Below are positions 1-11,229 of a stretch of 64,000 bases of DNA, in pieces (the stretch's first letter is position 1; each line of letters opens with the position of its first letter). The DNA is from Beroe forskalii (taxonomy: Eukaryota > Ctenophora > Nuda > Beroida > Beroidae), in NCBI GenBank assembly GCA_011033025.1, contig WFMF01000008.1, forward strand, positions 1,121,001 to 1,185,000, given 5' to 3'. Below the pieces are notes generated by a model. The model was given only the letters and a program-made list of their open reading frames with translations. It did not search any database and was not told the DNA's origin. Both the position numbers and the translations under genes were made by a program.

Positions 1-600
1 AGCCAAACAAGCGAAACAAGCTGAAACAAGCGAATCAACCCGAACAAGCGAAACAAGAATCAACCCGAAACAAGCCGAAACAAGTGGAAAATGCAAAACT
101 GCTTGTTTCGAGTTGATTCGTTTCGGGTTGTTTCGCTTTTTTCGTTGAGTCGCTTGTTTTGGGTTGATTCGGCTTGTTTCGGGGGTGATTCGGCTTGTTT
201 CGGGGTGATTCGGCTTGTTTCGGGTTGTTCCAGGTTTTAGTAAAAAAATTGGCTTGATTCGGGCTTGTTTCGGGTTGTTTCGTGTTTTTCGTATCAAGCG
301 AAACAAGCAGACCAACTTGAAACAAGCAATCAGAAACAACCCGAAACAAGCTGAAACAAGCCGAAACAAGTGGAAAATACAAAACTGCTTGTTTCGGGTT
401 GTTTCGGGTTGATTCGCTTGTTTCAGATTTCGCTTGTTTCGCTTCATACCGGGTTGTTTAGGGTTGTTTCGGCTCGTTTCGCCTTGTTTCGGCTTGTTTC
501 GGAAGGTTTTGGGTTGGTTCGGGGTGGTTTCGGGTCGTTCCGCTTGTTTCGGCTTGTTTCGGCTTGTTTCGGGGTGGTTTCGCTAGTTCCTGCTTTTAGT
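1..600. repeat. Alternating inverted decamer-like repeat array
   Basis: Degenerate tandem copies of a roughly 10-bp motif (CTTGTTTCGG / CCGAAACAAG) change orientation in blocks: minus-sense at 1-95, plus-sense at 108-280, minus-sense at about 290-375, plus-sense at about 388-595. The two minus-to-plus switches share the same spacer, beginning GTGGAAAAT and ending AAAACTG (about 86-103 and 370-387). The block could fold into two long hairpins. ORFs here are repeat translation, rich in Phe/Arg/Ser on one strand and Asn/Lys/Pro on the other, and are not genes. Confidence 0.85.
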
Positions 601-779
601 ATCTACGTAATGGTTTTCGACCGTGGGTAAGATAAAACTTAAAAAATAAAACAAATCAATAAATCTATGAATCTCACCAGAGTTCATAGCAATCATTGGA
701 CTGAAAAGTTCTGAAAATTCAAAGTTTTTAGAAAATACAAATGGTGATCTGCTGTCCTGATTCATTCTAGCTCTTCAAC

Positions 780-3700
780 CTAATTTCTCTTGAGGATAGA
801 AGAACACGTCATCACATCTTGTTGCAAGGAAAGTCTTTTGATATCGATAGTCTGATCATATGGCACTGGCACATACTGCACAACTGGTACATATTGTACG
901 TGTGGAACAGGGTAAAGAGGATATGGTGCGATAGAGGAATGTTGAGGAGGAATTGATTGCACTAGATTGGGACAAGTTGTTTGCCCATTCAGAGAGGTCC
1001 CACCAACACTAGTGCAGAACGAACTTGTGTTTTTAAACATCTGGGCGGCTTTTTTGGCCCTGAGCTTTTCAGCTTGATCAGCAAGGTCTTTGACTCGCCA
1101 CTTCAATAAACCCCCACAGGCTAACAGTTCCATTTCCTCTGCTGTGTGTGCAGCAAGGGTCACTTTCACTCCAGCACTTCCACAGCTAATGGAAGTTGAT
1201 CTGCTAGATCCAACCCTGAATGTGGTGCTGCTGGACCAACTCAATGTTCCTTGCCAGTATCCAACACTTTTAATATCAGTCTCTGATGATCGTCTGGTGG
1301 GATTGAGGCAACCATTATTATAAAATCCAGATGCTGAATTAGGACTTCTATTAGGACAGGTAACATGGCTATCTGCTGTTGATGAAGCTAGCCCATTGGA
1401 AGCTACTTCCATGCCATTACCGTGAAATGTCTCAGGATTTATTTGATGAGTCCAAGTAATAGAAACTTCACACATAGGATCGACACAGTCAATGTCCTCA
1501 CAAACAACCGGCATAACACCTTGGTTTATCAGCTCTCTGCGGTGGTGGTCATCAAAGGAACGTGCCACTACAGCACTTACCCCCAATAGTCTCACTCCTC
1601 GAGCTCCACTGTCTCTAGTCGGACCATGTCCGTAGTTACTCCTGAAACAAAATGACAACATTTGAAACATAGTTACCACAATCAAATTCACCCACTGCCA
1701 TTTATAATCATATGAAGTTTATGAAACCAAAGCTAGCGAACCAGATCATTGTATTTGTGGTCCTGTGGTAGCCAAGAGGCTACCACAATATATAACAATA
1801 CATAACCATGTTCTTTGCATTTGTGCTTAAAAAGCTGATTATATTTTATAGGTTTAAACTTGCCTGCAATGATGATAGTGGGGGTTTCAGAGCCTTTGTA
1901 GAGCATGGCAGCATCATAAATATCCAGTATTGAGTTGGTAGGAACGTGTAGGGTATAGGGTCCCTTCACTGTCACCTACAAGATAAATAATATATTTTGA
2001 AAATATATTCAAGTTCAAGAATAACTGATCGATCAATGGCACAAATTTGCAGTGAAATCAGTGACCAGCTTTCTTTTATAATCTGTGACCCCTTTATAAT
2101 AGCTCTTTATAATTAAGACCAAGAGTTGATAAATACTATAAAATGGTGAGAATTTAAAGGGATAGATAACACTCACAAGTGAATTTTGGAGCTTGTTGTT
2201 ATTGAAAACGCCCATGGCGACAATGGTATGGTTTCCCCTTCGATTGCCATAAGAATCAAACTGTCTTGGAGAAAGGCCTTTATCAGCCAGATACTGTACA
2301 TGTGGAAAAGTTAGAATTATATTTTTACATTCATTGAATATGCTAGATAAAGATTTGTCGTATCTAAATTGCAGCAGTTCAGTGCTATGAAAAGGGTTTG
2401 GAACATTATCAAAGAGTATAAACTTACATGAGCTGCAGTGGAATTTTTCCCCATGCTACCAGAAGGCGAAATAATCTCAGATGAAACATTATCTCCAACA
2501 GCAAGTAATACTCTAGCAAATTCAAGGTTCCCCAAAACTGCAATGAATATAATAATTTGATCATTATAGTCAAGAATATAATTATAAAATTCTAGAATTT
2601 TTACAGACACTTAGCATTTTTAGATAAGTGGCATGGCTGGCATGTACTTGAAACAACATCAATAGAGCAGTAGAAACATTTTCTAGTTCTGTACATATGC
2701 CATCCACTTACCAGACTTTCTTACCAGATTTCATGTTGATATATGGAGGTCTTGTGATATACAATGCTTTTTCATTCCATGGAAATGAGACATTATTACA
2801 TGCTGTATCTTTTCCTTCATAATGACAACTTAAGGATGTGAATTCTTTAAAAACTTTGTTGCACACATTTGGTAAAACATGCTGACATTCTAGATCAATC
2901 AGAGTCTCTCTGTCAGGCCAAACATCAGTTATTGAGACTGATAATCTGCTGCTGGAGAATATATTTTCACTCAGTTCAACATTAACATTTCCTAATGCAG
3001 CATAAAGTAAAGCTAGAGGTGAAGACATCAAGAAATTAGCTTTAGCACCAGGAAATTTCCTATTCTCATAGTTACCATTTCCAGATAACAAAGCACAGGT
3101 GATAATGTCTTTAAAAGAGGAAGGTTTGTGAGGACTATTATCTTGGTCAATACAACAGGACACACTCTTTACCATACCAAATTTGATAAATACATCAGAC
3201 AGGCCAGCTTCATCCAAATAGAGATCAGCAAGGCCAGCTCCAGTAGCATAAAAACCCTTCATACAATCAGGAAGTTTAAATCCATGCTGAATAAGATTAT
3301 TTGCAATCAACCCTGCTTGTAAAGTTACAAATGCATTACTTGAATTTGTACATCCTGCAAGAGATAGACCAATAACCTTTCCATGATTATCTTTGTTAGG
3401 ATCATTTTCTTCAGTAACTTTCAATCCATAACATTGGGGAGAAGCTTTAGCATAAATTGATCTCTTAAATGTGGATGCAAAAGAAGATAAAGGGATTCTA
3501 TCAATCTCTCTTTTTGGTCCAGAAATAGATGTATGTACTAGGCTGAGGTCAAAGATATGATTTTCATCATATGAACGAACAGTTGAAACATCTACAATTT
3601 CTTTAGACAAAATCACTTTTTTATCTTCAAACATTAGGCTATAAGCTTTCTTCAGAAAATTAGCACAAACAGTGTCATATGGGAAGAATATGCAATTGAC

Positions 3701-4468
3701 TTCAGTTTCTTTAACCATGTTAGCAATAGTAATTCTATCTGAAAGGGATATCAGATTAAGGCTGGACCCCCAAACCTCAATCATACAATCCTTGAATGGC
3801 CTTATAAACTTGATGAATTGTAAAACGAGATCAGTAGACACAATGAAGTCACTTAGTGATCCAATAATTTCAATTCCAACAATTTTGGATTTTATGAAAT
3901 GTAATGGTTTTCCTAGGATGAGCTGTTCACAATTAGTCAATGACTCATGCAAAGTAAGGACACCTAAACCATTAAACCCAGATGTAAAATTTTCAGAACT
4001 CACAATCACACTTTGGCTTGATAAACTTGCACCCAGAGCTTGTAAATATGCAGCTTGACAATGCTTCATGTTGGGACTATAAACTTTAATGCCTTTCATA
4101 TTGTTGTGACACCAAAGTAAAAGCTTTAAAACTTCATCTCCTTTTATGTCCATCATTAGGCTTGATCTAGGACTACATCCCATTTTATATGATGATGGAA
4201 TAACATGCACTTGTAAATTAGGATGGACTGCCATTTTATCTTTTGCACCAAAAGTTGAGGCCAAATTTGTTAAAATTGGCACAGATTTCATGTCAGTTAT
4301 TATCAAGGAATCAGCTTGAATAGCCACTTCCCCTCTTTCAAAGAAATGGATATCATCAAGAGCAGAAGAAGCACACCTTTGCAAGCACTGCAAGCAAACT
4401 GGAAGTTCAGAACTCATGACAATTGACTGGTTCCTTTTTACATTGTCAACATCTGTGGAAGATATTTC
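780..4468 (-). CDS. Divergent aconitase / iron-regulatory-protein family protein (likely pseudoenzyme), five exons
   Basis: Exons 2725-4468 (first Met at 4417), 2428-2537, 2177-2293, 1860-1975 and 780-1641. From that Met the spliced CDS is 2898 nt, 966 codons with stop, and all phases agree. The aconitase fold reads in order: IANM and FFP (about residues 231-246), SGPKRE (299), GCTNSSN around the first Fe-S cysteine (about 356), LSGNGNYENR (444), then ISPSGSMGKNS, DSYGNRRGN and YGHGPTRD in later exons. Family members of the IRP type have about 890-960 residues. Three things differ. The CxxC that supplies the other two cluster ligands is CC (421-422). The catalytic GSSR is GPTR. The DSHT segment is SSENF. 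The tail after the last aconitase strand adds about 100 residues with Tyr-Pro-Val repeats. The N-terminal ~60 residues of the family are missing; an acceptor at 4469-4470 suggests an upstream exon not found. The 1859 donor (GTTTAA) is weak. Enzymatic aconitase activity is unlikely; RNA binding is possible but untested. Confidence 0.85.
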
Positions 4469-4474
4469 CTGAGT

Positions 4475-5180
4475 AAATAAACAGCAATAATAATGATGAA
4501 ATGTGGTTGTTCATATTATACACTATTATGGTAATGAGGAGAATGAATCAATCCATTCAATATATACTTTATTTGTGCAGTAAAAATTATTTAGATTTCA
4601 TTTAATTTCACCATGTGCTCAACTGTGTCAATATGAAAGATAGATCAGAAGATCAGACAACAAACATGTATGAATAATAGCTGACAGACTTGTGATCATG
4701 GTTGCAGAAATTGCAGAAAGGAAGTTTCCTATTCTTCATTAAAACACCAAACTTCCATACATCTTCTTTGAAGAACAAATACAGTCATCTTTGTAATCAT
4801 CTTTGTAGTCATCTTTGCATGGATTAAATCCATACATGGATTCAATCCATAGAATAAAATAAAATAAACCATTTCGATGAAGACATTAGCACTGTCTTCA
4901 GAACTCAATAATCTCCAACTGTCTATCTCTTACTGGATCTTCCAACCTCTTATACTTATTGAAATTTAAACAACAGAAGTAAATGATCAACAAGGATAAT
5001 TCAATTCAAATCAAATAAAACTTAAATTGGCAGTTCGTCTTAAATAATTAATTCGAATAACTGAACAAATACCTCAATCAAGTATGACAACCCAACAAAA
5101 TTAAAATAAATTATGGACTATGCAATGGTAACTGAATATAATTATAATAGTTTTGCCCTAATTTCCATGCCTTACTAAAC
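4475..5180. other. AT-rich stretch upstream of the aconitase-like gene
   Basis: No coding exon could be supported. The missing 5' exon of the aconitase-like gene should lie here or further upstream, but no segment resembling the family's N-terminus was recognised. A small direct repeat of TCATCTTTGTA occurs near 4787-4820. Confidence 0.4.
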
Positions 5181-5960
5181 ACGTATACCCATGTTATCGT
5201 TTGCCAGACGCGACGTTGCCTACCCCATGTTTTTTCTAAGTCGGGGCGCACGCAGGGGCCTTGCTAAACACGTATATCCCTGTGTGGCTCGCGCGGCGTG
5301 TACACATACCTATGCTGGCCTAGGAAGCAGGGGCCAGGCAACGCCTGGCAAGTTATCGTCGCCTTCCTCAGGGAAGCGCGCGGCGAGCGCGTACACGCCG
5401 TACCTAGGCGGGCTTAGGAATAACTTTACCTGACCAGGGGCGTTGTTCCTAAGCCCGCATAGGTGTGTTTACGCGCCGCGCGCTTCCCTAGTCCCTACGG
5501 GACACACTGTGCCATGCTGGGGAAGCGCGCCGCGCGAGCCACATGATACGTGTTTAGCAAGCGGAGTTGCGAAGCGACGCCCTATTTGCTAAACACGTAT
5601 ATCCCTGTCTGCGTTGCGCGGCGCGCTTCCTCAGGGAAGCGCCGGGCCGCGCGCGTACACACACCTATGCGGGCTTAGGAAACGCCCTATTCTGCGCGCC
5701 GGGTCGTTCCTAGTTTTCAGGCAGCTGAAGGCGCGGCGCGGCAGCCCCGCGCTTGCGAAACACGTATATCCCTGTCAGCGTTGCGCGGCGCGCTTCCTCA
5801 GAACAGTGTCCCGTAGGGATCAAGCGCCGCGCGCGTACACACACCTATGCGGGCGGGCTTAGGAAGCCCCGCGCATCTGGAAAGATTAAAAAATGTTAAG
5901 TCCCTAATATAATCCCGCACAGCTGGTATGTGTACGCGCCGCGCCGCGCGCTTCTCTACG
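5181..5960. repeat. Cluster of GC-rich short elements with TTGCTAAAC / TTCCTAAGC ends
   Basis: This island of CpG-rich DNA inside AT-rich sequence holds several nested or tandem copies of a 60-90 bp unit. One end reads TTGCTAAACACGTATATCCC, the other GCGGGCTTAGGAA, with a GCGCCGCGCG core. The outer ends are imperfect inverted repeats (TTGCTAAAC versus TTCCTAAGC). Solitary copies lie at 6449-6515 and 34370-34435, so it is a dispersed element rather than a gene-associated CpG island. The ORFs in it are only translations of the repeat. Confidence 0.75.
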
Positions 5961-7588
5961 GGACACACTGAGGAAGTGCAATGGCACCGTTTTACATTTT
6001 GTGTTTTTTTGTATTAGTAGGAAAGTTGAAATCATTATATGATACGAGAAAGTTTTATTATAATATTTTATCCTAGGCTTTTAAAAATCTCGTGAGTTTA
6101 ATTGTCCTTAGCTGTTTTTAAAAATCTGGCATGAATCTTGGCAACATGCACACATTCAATTACTTTATTTTAGGTCTTCACTATTATTCTTGTCTATTAA
6201 GATATTAATTTGCTAGTTTAAAATACCTTTTAAATCCTTGTACTCTGTTGTTGAACCAGATAAAGCTGTCACAGGTACCATGAGTCCAACTTGTATGCCT
6301 ACCTCTGTGAAGCCAAATTTGAACTTAACAGCACTACTTATTACAATTGAATTTTAGGATGTGTTGAAGCTGCTTCCTTTTACTTTGGGAGTACCTGAAG
6401 ATGATTCTTACCTTATCATAGTATCTTATCATAGTATCAATCCCGAATTTCTAAGCCCGCATAGGTACACGCGTACACACAACGCAAACAGGGGTATACA
6501 TGTTTAGCAAAATCCCGAAATAACATTTCAAAACTGCCACTTGAATATTTGGGGTAGTTCTGTTTTGTCTTGAATCATTATTGTTACTTACGATGACAGC
6601 AAGCAGTATTATTGAATACACTTAAAGAATGAAATGTATGAAAAGCTTCAACTACTTTTTTCATTTATTTGATTCTTTAGGAATTCAAAATATTGTATTT
6701 GAAATTTGACTTGAGCATAGATTTGAACTAAGCAGGATACCTATACATCTTAGCAAGTGCTGAGAAAATTTTATTTTACCCTCCCTAGGCTTTTTTGATG
6801 ATAACCATGAAAGTCACATAATAGCCATCTCAATCTGATTCAACAACATTTGGTAGGCAACCTCAGGGGTTTTGGTAAAAGGTCATGTTGACATGAGTTG
6901 AAGAAAAATACTGTTGTTTCACCCTGAAATATGCCCTCATAACTAATATTAAGAATATTAGGTAGCTGGCTGCTTGTACTTAAATCTGCTTGAATTTGGT
7001 GTGTAGAATAGGGATTTCTTTTTCAATTCAAGTAGGACAAGTAGGGTGGTTACAAACATCTTCAATTGTAACAATTGAAACATTGTGTTCTTGTGATATT
7101 TCAATGAATATATTATTCATCATAGTGATACATTCTGATAGGTTTATTGATTAAAGCACACAACTGGCACATAGTTCTTATCTTAACTTGAAAAATTGAA
7201 ATTAATTAATTAATAAGAAAGTATATTTTCTGACACACATTTTCATCCTATTTCTGATTGGGGATCTGATAAGTTAGTGTCTCAGTGTGCACAATAGGCC
7301 TATCTATGGTAGGTACTTTGAAAATATTTCCATAAGAACTGCCCCAAGAAGATGTATCGAATATGATATGTGTAGCATTCCTTTTGTAACTGTTCATTGG
7401 ACATGAAATTGACATACTATTGCCTAACTATAGTTTAAATACATTTGCCTTCAATAAGAGGCAGTTGCACTTTGTGTGCCATTTTAATTTATATACTTAT
7501 TTATGCCTCACTTAATACATTGTATACCAATGAGCAAGCATATCCTGACTATCACATAATCAGATACCTATAGCCACACCATTACTAC
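5961..7588. other. Intergenic AT-rich DNA with one dispersed repeat copy
   Basis: No convincing exon. The one recognisable feature is a single copy of the GC-rich short element at 6449-6515 (TTTCTAAGCCCGCATAGG to ATGTTTAGCAA). Confidence 0.5.
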
Positions 7589-7589
7589 A

Positions 7590-7674
<85 letters not shown>
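7589..7674. repeat. (AC)n dinucleotide microsatellite
   Basis: An almost pure CA repeat of about 80 bp sits immediately before the 29-bp minisatellite, whose unit also starts with CACACA; the minisatellite may have grown from its edge. Confidence 0.95.
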
Positions 7675-9895
7675 AGTATGTCATTCAACGTGTCTCACAT
7701 ACCAGTATGTCACACAAAGTGTCTCACATACCAGTATGTCACACAAAGTGTCTCAAAAGCCAGTATGTCACACAAAGTGTCTCACATACCAGTATGTCAC
7801 GCAAAGTGTCTCACATACCAGTATGTCACACAAAGTGTCTCAAAAGCCAGTACGTCACACAAAGTATCTCAAAAGCCAGTACGACACACAAAGTGTCTCA
7901 CATACCAGTACGTCACACAAAGTGTCCCGCATACCAGTACGTCACATAAAATGTCTCGCATAACAGTACGTCACACGAAGTGTCTCACACAACGTGTCTC
8001 GCATACTAGTACGTCACATAAAGTGTCCTGCATACCAGTACGTCACATAAAGTGTCTCACATACCAGTACGTCACATAAAGTGTCTCACATACCAGTACG
8101 TTACACAAAGTATCTCAAAAGCCAGTACGACACACAAAGTGTCTCACATACCAGTACGTCACACAAAGTGTCTCACATACCAGTACGTCACGCAACGTGT
8201 CTCAAATACCAGTACGTCACATAAAGTGTCCTGCATGCCAGTACATCACATAAAGTGTCTCGCATAACAGTACGTCACACGAAGTGTCTCACACAACGTG
8301 TCTCACATATCAGTACGTCACATAAAGAGTCTCACATACCAGTACCTCACATAAAGAGTCTCACATACCAGTACCTCACATACAGTGTCTCACACGTGTC
8401 TCGCATATCAGTACCTCACATAAAGTGTCTCACATACCAGTACGTCACACAAAGTGTCTCACGCAAAGTGTCTCACATACCAGTACGTCACATAAAGTGT
8501 CCCACATACCAGTACGTCACGCAAAGTGTCTCACATACCAGTACGTCACATAAAGTGTCCCACATACCAGTACGTCACACAACGTGTCTCACATACCAGT
8601 ACGTCACACAACGTGTCTCACATACCAGTACGTCACATAAAGTGTCCCGCATACCAGTACGTCACATAAAGTGTCCTGCATGCCAGTGCGTCACATAAAG
8701 TGTCTCGCATAAGGGAGCCGTCACATATTACGTCATCACTGTCATCATTTGTCATCATTGGCTGACCCCCTCCCCCATGCTGACGTCAGCATTGACCAAA
8801 CCCCCCTCCTTTTTCAAAACAAATTTTGACTATTTTGGTGTGGTTCATATCGTTAAATTCGTAAAAATAAACAAAATTTAGTTCTATAATTGTTATAGAC
8901 GAATATCATTTAATCATTAAAAGCCTGCCACGTGCCCAGTTAGTTTAGAAATATTGATATCATATTGCAGAACTGAAATGGGGACTCCAAAACAAAATAT
9001 TGTTAACGAAAAAGTTTGGAAACCGTATCCCAAGGGTTTTAAAAATTTCAAATTTTTTGCTGACGTCAGCAAACCTCAAACCCCCTCCCTCCCCCCTGTC
9101 ATCACCTGTCAGCATTTGAAAACCCCCTCCCCGGGTCGAGTCATGACGTAATATGTGACGGCTCCCTAACAGTACGTCACACAAAGTGTCTCACATACAA
9201 TTTCGTCACACAAAGTGTCTCACATACCAGTACGTGATACGTCACATGAAGTGTCCCGCATACCAGTAATCCACACAAAGTGTCTCACATACCAGTAATC
9301 ACTAATCAGTATGACACACAAAGTGTCTTACATACCAGTATTTCATACAAAGTGTCTCACATACCAGTATTTCATACAAAGTGTCTCACATACCAGTATT
9401 TCATACAAAGTGTCTCACATACCAGTAATCACTAATCAGTATGCCACACAAAGTGTCTTACATACCAGTATTTCATACAAAGTGTCTCACATACCAGTAT
9501 TTCATACAAAGTGTCTCACATACCAGTATTTCATACAAAGTGTCTCACATACCAGTAATCACTAATCAGTATGCCACACAAAGTGTCTCACATACCAGTA
9601 TTTCATACAAAGTGTCTCACATACCAGAAATCACTAATCAGTATGCCACACAAAGTGTCTCACATACCAGTATTTCATAGAAAGTGTCTCACATACCAGT
9701 AATCACTAATCAGTATGCCACACAAAGTGACAAGTGTCTCACATACCAGTATTTCATAGAAAGTGTCTCACATACCAGTAATCACTAATCAGTATGCCAC
9801 ACAAAGTGTCTCACATACCAGTATTTCATAGAAAGTGTCTCACATACCAGTAATCACTAATCAGTATGCCACACAAAGTGTATCGCGCTACATGA
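7675..9895. repeat. 29-bp minisatellite, interrupted by a MITE
   Basis: The unit is about 29 bp: CACACAAAGTGTCTCACATA followed by CCAGTACGT. The left arm (7675-8709) is fairly regular. The right arm (9170-9895) also contains a longer higher-order unit with the insert AATCACTAATCAGTATG repeated at about 9299, 9427, 9557, 9629, 9699, 9778 and 9850. As 29 is not a multiple of three, all three plus frames stay open for short spans; those ORFs are not genes. Confidence 0.95.
8713..9166. mobile_element. PIF/Harbinger-type MITE with TAA target duplication
   Basis: This 454-bp non-coding insert has perfect 24-bp terminal inverted repeats that begin GGGAGCCGTCACATATTACG. It is flanked by TAA on both sides (8710-8712 and 9167-9169). 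An empty site is visible in sister repeat units (CGCATAACAG at about 7957 and 8261), so the target duplication is directly demonstrable. A 3-bp TWA duplication and GG-starting ends fit PIF/Harbinger. No transposase is present, so it is non-autonomous. Confidence 0.88.
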
Positions 9896-9919
9896 TAGTG
9901 TATGTATAAAGTAACGAGT

Positions 9920-10490
9920 CCCCCGACCTTGAGTCCACCCTGTGGGGATCTCGCGGCCCAGAGTCCCCCCACCAAGGCCCCACGACCTCGAGTCCCCTGA
10001 CCTTGAGTCCCCAGATCTATGGTCCCCCGGCCTAGAGTCCCCCGATCTATGGTCCCCTGACCTAGAGTCCCCCGACCCAGAGTCCCCCGACCTAGAGTCC
10101 CCCGATCTATGGTCCCCTGACCTCGAGTCCCCCGACCTAGAGTCCCCCGATCTAAGGTCCCCTGACCTAGAGTCCCCCGACCCAGAGTCCCCCGACCCAG
10201 AGTCCCCCGACCTAGAGTCCCCCGACCTAGAGTCCCCGACCCAGAGTCCCCCGACCTAGAGTCCCCCGACCCAGAGTCCCCCGACCTAGAGTCCCCCGAC
10301 CCAGAGTCCCTTGACCTTGAGTCCTCTGACCTAGAGTCCCCCGACCCAGAGTCCCCCGACCCAGAGTCCCCCGACCCAGAGTCCCTCGACCTAGAGTCCT
10401 CTGACCTAGAGTGCCCGACCTTGAGCCCCCAATCTAAGTTTCCCCTGACCTTGAGTCCCCCGACTTAAGGTCCCCTGACCTAGAGTCCTA
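9920..10490. repeat. 15-bp minisatellite (GAGTCCCCCGACCTA)
   Basis: About 37 degenerate copies of a 15-bp unit. The length is a multiple of three, which gives a plus-strand ORF (9942-10259) of repeated Pro-Asp-Leu-Glu-Ser. I find no start context, splice sites or homology that would make it a gene. Confidence 0.93.
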
Positions 10491-11229
10491 TACCCGTCTC
10501 ACATACTACGTCTCTCACATACCAGTACCTCACACAGTGTGTTCTGCATACTACTACATACTCAAGAGATTGAAGTTTAAACGATATAACTGATACGAGA
10601 GAATTGTAACCAGAAGCTTTCGAAAATTTTGGATTATCGTCGTCAGCTACGTTAAATCATTTTCCTGTTACTATTGCCGTGATACACAGCGTATTGAAGG
10701 TTTTTCCAGGACGTCTTCATTCTGCCCAGATTAGGGCTCCCAGAAAACCTTTGTGGGCTGACATTGTTATTGCCAATCACCTTCTTTCCACCTCCGATAT
10801 AAAATGCAGTGATATCGTTGTACACCTCCTAAGACCGTTAAATGTTGCAATGCAAGGCGTGCCATTGTTGCCACCTGGTTAGAGGATAATATAACTATGA
10901 TTAAATTCCTATAATCCAAGTTTATAATTCAATCCTCCGAATTATTCAATTTTGTGTTGCATGCTTTTATGATGGATATTAATTTTGATTCTCTTATTTG
11001 TTGGCTTGTTGCTTTTTTTTTTTCTTTTTTCTTTATTTCTTTTACATATTCTAACCATTTACACCTTGTATTTGTACCTCTCGAATTCTCGAAATACAAT
11101 GCTCAGTAGGCAGCAATAGGCTTATGGCACATAATGGTTTCCATGCTAAAATAGATGAATGGTTGTGATTTCCTACTCTTAAATTTGTATTCCGTAATGA
11201 TGTGCATGTTTTGGCAACTTAATTATATG
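10491..11229. other. Unassigned spacer
   Basis: Nothing recognisable apart from a short poly-T/C tract at about 11010-11042. The ORF at 10679-10882 has no supported homology. Confidence 0.4.

Noticed and set aside
440..480. Telomere-like GGGTTxxGGGTT sequence
   Set aside because: The surrounding unit is a degenerate CTTGTTTCGG decamer, not a TTAGGG-type array.
3672..4058. Plus-strand 128-codon ORF
   Set aside because: Antisense shadow of the aconitase-like exon, which has clear homology on the minus strand.
7678..9680. CRISPR-like appearance of regular 29-bp repeats
   Set aside because: Units are contiguous with no unique spacers, and the context is eukaryotic; this is a minisatellite.
9942..10259. 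Pro-Asp-Leu-Glu-Ser repeat protein
   Set aside because: A 15-bp minisatellite keeps the frame open by its length; there are no gene signals.
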